Shown one piece after another: positions 56,465-64,000 of a stretch of 64,000 nt of DNA. The stretch comes from Lineus longissimus (lineage: Eukaryota; Nemertea; Pilidiophora; Heteronemertea; Lineidae): contig NC_088321.1 of the NCBI RefSeq assembly GCF_910592395.1, positions 9,612,001 through 9,676,000 of the forward strand, written 5' to 3'. The stretch's first letter is position 1; every line of letters begins with the position of its first letter. Under the pieces are notes generated by a model, which ran no database searches, was not told where the DNA came from, and saw only the letters and a program-made list of their open reading frames with translations. The position numbers and the translations under genes are program-made.

Positions 56465-58170
56465 TCGTTATTTTTTATTTATTTATTCGTGTAAAATACA
56501 TGTACAATATTTGATATAACATGACAAGACATTGAATTATGAACAAAATAAAACGTACATGCATTACACTGGTAACCATGTAGGTCGAGACCTATTATAT
56601 GGCACCAGATAATATGGGTTGTGTCGTCGGGGTGCCGGCGACATGCGCACTAAGTGGGCCGACAGTTTGCACAACGGCAGAAAGTGACGAAAGTGCACAT
56701 GTCGTCGACATCCAAACGATCCAACCTGTCAAAATAATAAACATTAAGGGACGATTTAAAATGCATTTTTTTCAAATTATGTAATTGGACCGGGAGGCTG
56801 TTCCACAGCTTCGGTGTCCTCACCCAGTATGAGGCACCGAACGTCTCCGAGTGGAATCTCGGCTGCGCCAGTCGTAAACCGTCGCCCCTTACAGCCGGGG
56901 TTATATAAAAACGTGCATTAAAATCCAGGACATTATAATAAGAATCGTGCATAAAAACTAGATCCTTGATTTCCCGACGGTACGACAGGGGCAGCAGAGA
57001 CAACGCTCGCAGACGCTCCACATATGGCATATCAGGGCCTAAAATGTGACGAGTCACCCTCCGCTGGACACGCTCTAAAGTTTCAAGATCATGTCGCACA
57101 TGTGTGTCGAATACCACCGTACCATATTCAAGGCGACTACGCACAAGTGATTTATACAACATGATATTCAAATTAACGTCTGCAGTACGCCCGCATACAC
57201 GCCTGATCATACCCCACATTCTACTTGCACTGCTTGCAATACCATTGACATGAGATGACCATGACAGGTCCGAAGAAAAGACAATACCAAGATCCTTGAA
57301 TTTATCAACCCGAGACAATGCAAAACCATTGATATTGTAAAAGAAGTGTGTCGGATTTAACTTCCTAGTAACACTCATGACCATGCATTTGCTTGGGCTA
57401 AATGTCATGCCCCACCGTTTACTCCAAGCGTACAATTTATCAAGGTCGGTCTGAAGTAGCAGACAGTCGGTTACAGACTCTATCTCCCTACACATTTTGG
57501 AATCATCAGCAAAAAGATCCATGGCAGTACCGTCACTAACGACCTCAGCAATATCATTTACGTACAATAAGAATAAAAGAGGGCCTAAAATTGACCCTTG
57601 CGGCACACCAGACAGTACATCTAAAAGTGATGACTCCGAGCAATTAATCACAACTCTCTGCTTCCTATTTGTAAGATACGACGTAACCAACTCAGAAGAC
57701 GTCCACAGATTCCAAAGGAACGAATCTTATGTAATTAGAGGCAATGGGGAACGGAATCGAAAGCTTTAGCAAAATCCAAATATATAACATCAGTTTGACC
57801 CCCACTATCTAAGACCTGGCCGAGTCTATGCTGGAACTGAACAAGCTGAGTGGCCGTTGACCGCCTGTTACAGAAGCCATGCTGGCCTTTATAGACTGAC
57901 GGACTTAAGACTGGATAGATACTGTTATAAATGCAACGTTCCATTACTTTAGAAACCACAGATAGGAGAGACACGGGTCTATAATTTGAAATCAAATGCT
58001 TGTCTCCCTTCTTGTACACTGGCACAACGTTAGCGATTTTCCAATCGTTTGGTAAAACACCTGTCTGCATTGAAACGTTGAATAAAAATGCGAGTGAAGA
58101 ACACAGTGTAGAGGCACACTCCCTCAGAACACGATTAGAGACCCTGTCAGGCCCACAGGTTATAGCCCCT
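56465..58170 (-). mobile_element. 5'-truncated LINE inserted in Gypsy gag
   Basis: The ORF pieces 58070-57735 and 57690-56650 encode RT blocks KGDKHLISNYRPVSLLSVVS, YLDFAKAFDSVPH, GVPQGSILGPLLFLLYVND and FADDSK, then a C-terminal part (LEYGTVVFDTH, RRVTRHI, LSLLPLSYRREIKDLVF). This is the CR1/jockey-like group. One frameshift lies near 57700. The 5' end is truncated within RT (DRVSNRVLRECA, about 58160). The 3' end at about 56470 has an AATAAATAAATAAA-type tail. The exact target duplication could not be fixed. Confidence 0.92.
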
Positions 58171-59203
58171 GCTTGTAGGCCTACTCGGTCCAGGATTTGG
58201 CCTTGGGCTTCCTACTTGGGTGCTTACCGGGGCGTGGGCACGGCAAAACGTGGCCGTGTGGCCTAGCCTGTTGCACCGACCACAAATTTGGTCGCCATTG
58301 GTAGTGCGGCTGTTGCGGAACCTACTAGAATTAGCTTCAGGCTTGGGTTCAAATGGCCTAAGACTTTTAATGTGCTCATTCGTCTCAGATTGGCCCTTGG
58401 CAAGTGTGCTGAGGGCCTGACACAGTTCTTTGAACCTTCTCTCCAATCCTGCCGTACCGGGGTTGATTCTGTGCCAAAATTTGTTGTATGGAGGGAGTTC
58501 ACCCCCAGGAGGGCTCTAGTGTTAGATTCCCCTGTTGTTTGCGGGTACAATGAATCTCCTAACCTTGCTACTGTGACAGCTTCTGTGAGTGAGGCTGGAT
58601 TCCTGGCTAGGACAAACAACCGGAGACTCTCCCGCAAACACCTTATGAAATTATTCAGGTCATTCTCTATCTTTTTCCCAGCAATTACACACAAATTACG
58701 TCGTCTCTCAATGTAAGATTCCAGGGTTTCTTTTTGGCCCTGGACTCGGTTTGCTAAGCGCTGTCCCTTTACACACTGCAGGGTTGGGGGTCATACTCAG
58801 TCTTCAGGATCGCCTTCACCTTTTCATAAGTGTCTCGGTCTTCAACCGGACTGGCTTTGAGAAAAGCCAGTGCCGAGTCACTTAAAAATGTAAGGATCGC
58901 CTTCGCCTTCTCACTCTCAGACCACCCATTAAAGTCTGCGTACACCTCAAACCTGTTAAGAAATTGTCCTAAATCTGAGTGTAAGGTCCCAGTAAACTTT
59001 TCAGGTTTTGCTGCCGAGCCTGAAAGCTTGGTTGTTCTCTTACCAGGACCATGTGCCAAATTACCAATTGCTTCAGCTAGAAGCCGGATCTCATTGCCAG
59101 TACCAGTGGCCCCATCAACCCCATTGGCGGACGTTGGAGGGTGCCCTTCATGACTGCTGGGAATGGGTGGTGGTGGTGGTGGCCGTAGCCCCAAACATTC
59201 CAT
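58171..59203 (-). pseudogene. Gypsy Gag with first zinc knuckle
   Basis: 59203-58769 encodes the capsid start (KFTGTLHSDLGQFLNRFEVY, ILTFLSDSALAFL). 58694-58263 continues it in another frame (LNNFIRCLRESLRLFVLA). 58330-58240 carries CGRCNRLGHTATFC, a CX2CX4HX4C knuckle. The frame is broken at least twice. An upstream ORF (59376) may be the true N-terminus. An LTR may begin at the minus-strand TGTCACATC near 60299, with TATATAAG at about 60215, but no matching second LTR was found. Confidence 0.85.
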
Positions 59204-59403
59204 GGTCGATGCCTGCGGTCAGCGTAGAATTGTGATGGTGTTACAGTGGTTTCAGTGGTTGTTGAGGCATTGGTAGTAATACCTACCGATGCCACCGGTT
59301 CCTCATAACTGTTGACAATATTGTTCATGCATGTGGTTGTGACTTTAACATTGCTGCCAACGCTGACATGTGTCATGGGACTTACTTTGACAGTTCTGCT
59401 CCG

Positions 59404-60640
59404 TAGCTCCAGGGTGACAGGGAGTGTATAATCCTTATCTTATATATTATTTCACAGTTGGAGATTTTTGTCGCGCGAACTTCGACTTTATTACGCGCTC
59501 AATGGCCTTGCTTTTTTTGTGACATAGTCATCAATATTGCCCAAACAGGACAGTACCGTATTTCCTTACCTTAATGCATCAAAAAGTGCATTTTGGATGA
59601 TGTTTTGTTTCAAACGATTGCACACTTAACCACTAAACAGCTAACAAAACAACCCAAACCATGTCCGTGTTGTTGACGTCGCAATATTTCCTCCTTGGCC
59701 GTTGCGTTCACAGTTCCCAACAACTCCGTGCAGAGCACGGGTATATGCTAGTATATATATATAAGTTAATATTCCTCAGGATAATCACTAACAATATTCC
59801 TCAAGCAGTATAATCATATATAAACAATATTCCTCTCATGTACTCAGATAATAAACAGTATTCCTCAGAATAAATGAGTGATTGGGAGTCTACCCGGTTC
59901 GTCCACCAGTGTGACGACTCAGCTCGTCCAGTGGTGCGACTCTGCTTGACTAAGAGGCTCGATAGCAACGATAAAATGGAGGCAATCACAATTTCTGCGG
60001 TTGATATAGTTTAATAATATAGCTTAATTATATCCTGACTCGGACAACACAACTGCGACTTCGTCTCTTTCAACAGTATCTTGCTCTCACTTTCAATTTA
60101 CATACATCTCCTTGACTTGACCTGGATATCCTAACTGGAGATCCCAAGGCAACTCTATTCAACTCTACTGTACTCTAGTCTAGTTCACTCTCCCTACAGG
60201 GTAGATGACCAGCCCTTATATACCCTCACATGACTGCCCAGGGCGACGCAACAAATTGCATGGAGACCACAGCGTCACCCTTCCGACAATGATGTGACAG
60301 TAAACAAAACTACCGTTATTAATTCAATGATTAAACCAGACCCTTCCCAAACACAGAATCATGAAATACAAATAACTCATGTTTCGATAACGCCTCTTAT
60401 GTGTATTGTACGAAGGAACTATTTTCACCGTGGCATGTAATGTTACTTGATTTCTATTAGCTATTGCTCAATCTCTGTTGGGTGTCGGTGAAAATCTAGG
60501 CTCTCACTTGACCTTCTTCAACTGTGGTCACATTAACCTCCCTTTAAACAGCTACTGCATCACAGGACCGAGCCAGTGAAATTCAGGAGGTGTGCGATCA
60601 GGATATTCGTACACGGGACAGTGTCATCCTTGAACTAAAA
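59404..60640. other. No gene; possible solo LTR-like sequence
   Basis: Minus-strand TATATAAGGGCTGG (about 60205-60220) and TGTCACATC at 60299 look like a promoter-bearing LTR upstream of the Gypsy gag. 59760-59870 has four GAGGAATATTG-like repeats (minus strand). Unproven, because no partner LTR exists in the window. Confidence 0.3.
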
Positions 60641-60765
60641 CAAGCAGCACTTGGTTGACACTGGTACTATTAACCAACTTGGTTGTGAGTGGTTTAGTCG
60701 GTGGAGTGCGTTGAATCAATCTACAAAATCACGGCAAGAAAAACCTGGCTCAACAATCAAGGAGA

Positions 60766-61656
60766 ATGAAGGATACTGTGCAGAAATCTAGAAACTCCAA
60801 AGGCGGCTTTTTCTTCAGGAGAGTGTTTTTTTCAAAAAGTGTCTTTAAATCAGAAGGTGAAATTTCCCAACTGAAAGATAATGTAGTTAGATTAGAAATG
60901 GAGAGTATGCTCAACAGTATGGTCGGTGACAGTCAGATACATGAGGCTGCAGTTGAAGCTGCAAAGTTAGAATCTGCTTTTTTAGAGAAGGATAGGGAAA
61001 TAAGAGATTTGAAGTGTAAATTAGGGAAGTTAACTGGCAAAGATATGTTAGAAAGAGTTGGTCAAAGTCCAGATTGTGTCATGGATGTTCGCAGCACTGT
61101 CACAAACAAGCGATCTGCCCGTATGTTAGTTGTCAAACCTGTAATACCATCGTCAAAAGCAAGTGAGAGATCTCTCAGTGAAAGGTCACTTGTTTTAAAG
61201 AGAGTCCTTGAGTTGGTGTCTTGTACGAAATGTCCATCCAATGAAGATCTTGTGGCGACTCTTACGCAGTTTGTTAAGACCAACCCAACCATAACCATAA
61301 CCATGTTGCCAACTTGTCACCTGGTGATTGTATTGATTTGAAAGTGTTGTTGAAACTCCCTATGAGTAGGTTCCGTGACTTGAGGACATTTCTAGCAAAC
61401 AAGGGGGTGAATATTTTTGCAAATAAACCCTCATGAGGGATGAAATGAAAGAATGAATTCCTGTCGACTCTCTCATTGAAGTTGGTAATGCCATGTTGCA
61501 TAAAAATGGTGGCGCTACTGAAAGCACACCAGTGGCATTCTGTCTGGTCAAAGATCTTCGGGCATCAGTTGAAGATTTGTGTCGGCGAAATATTGCATCA
61601 ACAGGTGCATTGGGGATAAACATTCCCAAGTTTAGTCACTTAAATCCTTAAGCGTT
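60766..61656 (+). pseudogene. Unrecognised ORF, broken by a frameshift
   Basis: 60766-61341 is open for 191 residues with a coiled-coil-like middle (EGEISQLKDNVVRLEMESML, AKLESAFLEKDREIRDLKCK). Coding-like text continues in another frame after about 61310 (DLKVLLKLPMSRFRDLRTFL, ANKGVNIFANKPS), then past a stop (IPVDSLIEVGN, STPVAFCLVKDLRASVEDLC). The pattern of long open text with one or two breaks suggests a decayed gene, probably of a transposon given the neighbour. I do not recognise the family. Confidence 0.45.
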
Positions 61657-61989
61657 ACACTATGTTTAGTGTAACACTTATGTGGCTATTTATAATGATC
61701 CTATGTGTAACACATTGATAAGTTTTACACATAAAATGCCTTAGTCCTACTTCCCCATGTGGCTAGGGTATAATGATCACATTTCCTTACACGGTTGAAT
61801 CATTTTCTGTTGATTGGACGGGTTAAGATGAATGAATGAATAAATAGTTGTGACTGTATTGCGAGGGCGTATAGGCCAATGCATTTTCTGGTAGATCACA
61901 GATCATGATGGCGAGCAAAAGGAAGGCCACTTCACAGAGGCTGAAAAATTTCGTCTCTGTGACGAATATGAATATAATAATATAATAAG

Positions 61990-62200
61990 AGCCGAATTCT
62001 CAGGGACCATATCAAACTAGAAAAAACACAGGGCATGGACCAAGATTACGGACGCAATGAACAAAAGGAACCTGTAAGTAAAACGAACAGAGAAAGATTT
62101 ACAAAAAAAGTTGGAGAACATGTGTACTGTAATGAAAGATGAATATCGCAGATACCTGATGGGACTTGGGAAAACAGGTAAAAATTATTTTAATTAACGG
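61990..62200 (+). pseudogene. Harbinger Myb/SANT-like domain fragment
   Basis: The plus strand reads KHRAWTKITDAMNKRN, then KKLENMCTVMKDEYRRYLMG LGKTG before a GTAAAA donor. This is like the Myb/SANT-type protein that accompanies PIF/Harbinger transposases. A stop between the two halves shows decay, or an intron. Confidence 0.55.
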
Positions 62201-62360
62201 TTAGTCTAATTTAATTCCCTACATTTGCCTACCCTTTTACTAACTGTAAATGATAATTTCACTTCACTCACAATACTACGGTATTCCATGAGATGACGTC
62301 ACCGATTCCCCCCAGTCAGTACATCACGTGACCTGTTCAGTCGTGTTTTTCACAGTTCAG

Positions 62361-62782
62361 CACTAGGCCGAGAATTCGAGAGAAATCCACCAAATGGTTG
62401 GCTGTTGGGAGATTCTGGTTATCCTTCCAAGAGGTGGATTATGACACCTCTTGGTGATGCTCAAACACGACAGGAAAAACATTATCAACGGAGGCAATGT
62501 AAAGCTAGGAGCATCATTGAGCGTTGCAATGGATTGTTGAAGCAACGCTTCAGATGCCTCAGGAAGGAGCTACATTACACTCCTGCAAAAGCATCTATGG
62601 TAATTCAGTCTTGCTGTGCTCTTCACAATGTTTCCGTCAGATACAAGTTGCCAGTCTTACATGATCCGGATAGTACAGACGATGATTCCTCTGATAGTGA
62701 TGCTGGGGATGACGAGTTTCCTCCAAGGTACAATGACATGAACGGAAACCAAATAAGAGAGGAATTGGTTGCAACATTATAG
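62361..62782 (+). pseudogene. PIF/Harbinger (HARBI1-like) transposase C-terminal exon
   Basis: After a TTTTTCACAGTTCAG acceptor the frame encodes LGREFERNPPNGWLLGDSGY, PSKRWIMTPLGD, then IIERCNGLLKQRFRCL and CCALHNV, ending with an Asp/Ser-rich tail. GDSGYP carries the second Asp and IER the Glu of the DDE triad (DDE_Tnp_4 family). The N-terminal catalytic part is not in the window, so it is partial. Confidence 0.9.
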
Positions 62783-64000
62783 ACTGATTCATGGGGATAA
62801 GGGACCATCTCAAAGTAAAAGTAAAGCCAAAAATATTCGTTTATTTATCAATGACCCCCCCCCTTAAAAGTTTGGTTGTCATTTGCCAAAATGCTTGTCA
62901 AACACGCTGCACGAAGGGCCTATATCCAACATAATTACATCACATAACGAACCGGCAGAGTGCCTCTGAGCAGATATTACCGCATTTCAATTGAATTCCG
63001 ACTTAGCGTTCGAGTAAATTTTAATGGGCGCTTGGTGGGTGAACCGTAGATTCACCTGCTAAAGGAAGGGCAGGCTAAAGGTACCTTCAAGCCAGTTTGT
63101 GAAACGCTCTGATTTTGTTTCTTTAAATTTTAAATAACTCCTTCCTTTATGGTTCCTTAAAGGAACTTCTTAAAAAAGTTTTATGAAACAGGTCCCTGAT
63201 CTTCAGTGTAGTAGGAAGGCAGGTTTAGTTGTGATTTTGAACATAAGGTACACGCCAAGTTGATTCTAATCAATACATATAATCCTAATTACTACAGTAG
63301 AACTGAGGGCATACATGGGTGAATTCCGGCCTATTATGTAATCCTCACGCATTCCGAAAGCTGTCTCGGGTGAGGAACTGGGTTGTTTATTGGCATAGCC
63401 ATGAACACTTTGGTGTCGCTGGGTTGTCTTTGACCACAGGTTATACTTGTTATCATCACAGTATATAGCACAATCAACCAATCAACACATCACAATTACG
63501 CCCGCATGACTGTATCACAAACATGACTCATCAATCACATTGTCTCCATGCTATTTATAGTAGTGACCCCACTCTGAACTCTAGCTACAGTTTGAATTTT
63601 ACCGCCAAATTTGAATTCCCACCAAATTTGAATTTCCCGCCAAAATCATGGATCAACCTCACGGATCCACCACATTGGAGGTCGAAAATATATGCTATAT
63701 AACACCAAATCTGTGCAAACACTGGTAGAAACGTTGTGCTAAATAAAGTATAAAAAGAGTAACCAAAATAAGTTATTTATAGTTAAAATCCTTTCTACAA
63801 ATGCTTTTCAAAGAATGTACCCAAGTTTCTGTACATGTACTCTGTTGTCGAAGGGAAACCTACCACTCTTACTACACTAAAACTTGGTGATAAATCGGTC
63901 CCAGTTTTCTCATTTTGGTCACTTAATATTTGAACGCATTGTTTGGGAAATTCTTCCCAAACCGGTCTTGTGCCCGACCAATTAAAAACCAGGGCCTGAG
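62783..64000. other. No gene; 20-bp repeats near the right edge
   Basis: 63590-63645 has three near copies of CGCCAAATTTGAATTCCCAC, then an ATG (63649) with a 23-codon frame. This could be a promoter-proximal repeat, but no gene is supported. Confidence 0.4.

Noticed and set aside
59077-59235. Plus-strand frames over the Gypsy gag
   Set aside because: They are antisense shadows of the gag coding sequence.

Overview
This is nuclear DNA of a marine-type invertebrate animal. It shows spliced genes with GT-AG introns, sparse coding sequence, animal BEL/Pao and Ty3/Gypsy LTR retrotransposons, LINEs, a PIF/Harbinger transposase, and many fold-back and tandem-repeat-cored elements. Elements with a short terminal hairpin, a CCGTCGTC-type simple repeat and a core of 145-300 bp tandem units recall the 'pearl'/CvA-like elements of molluscs, so a mollusc or other lophotrochozoan is a reasonable guess. 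No sequence here fixes the phylum.

Host genes are few. At 658-1443 there is a possible two-exon gene for a 60-residue protein with a poly(A) signal. At 6963-8419 four exons encode the conserved Cys-rich core of a FAM221A-like protein. At 40417-40755 two exons encode the N-terminal half of the cyclophilin PPIL3; its first exon may be an ATG-only exon near 24557, and its later exons were not found. The rest is mostly repeats.

Layout. 1-9.7 kb: the small gene, TIR elements, FAM221A-like, and a hairpin-ended repeat carrying a 161-bp TA-flanked MITE. 9.7-19.1 kb: a 156-bp tandem array split by a complete 8.5-kb BEL/Pao element (184-bp LTRs, 5-bp target duplication, primer site, polypurine tract), itself interrupted by an 887-bp fold-back element with a 9-bp target duplication. 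19.1-28.7 kb: LINE pieces, a second copy of the fold-back family, an 800-bp palindrome, a tandem pair of ~1.1-kb elements, and an inverted partner of the element at 1.6-3 kb. 29-40.3 kb: several ~300-bp tandem arrays whose units each carry a direct repeat of AGGTCA and many a CTCF-like core. 40.4-50.2 kb: PPIL3 exons, a long hairpin, a 992-bp TIR element with a 9-bp target duplication, MITEs, and little else. 50.2-59.4 kb: two inverted Ty3/Gypsy fragments, one holding two small insertions and the other a LINE. 60.7-62.8 kb: an unrecognised decayed ORF and a PIF/Harbinger relic.

The genes do not form a pathway. What links the window is nested transposition, with an order that can be read directly: tandem-cored element, then BEL/Pao, then fold-back element.
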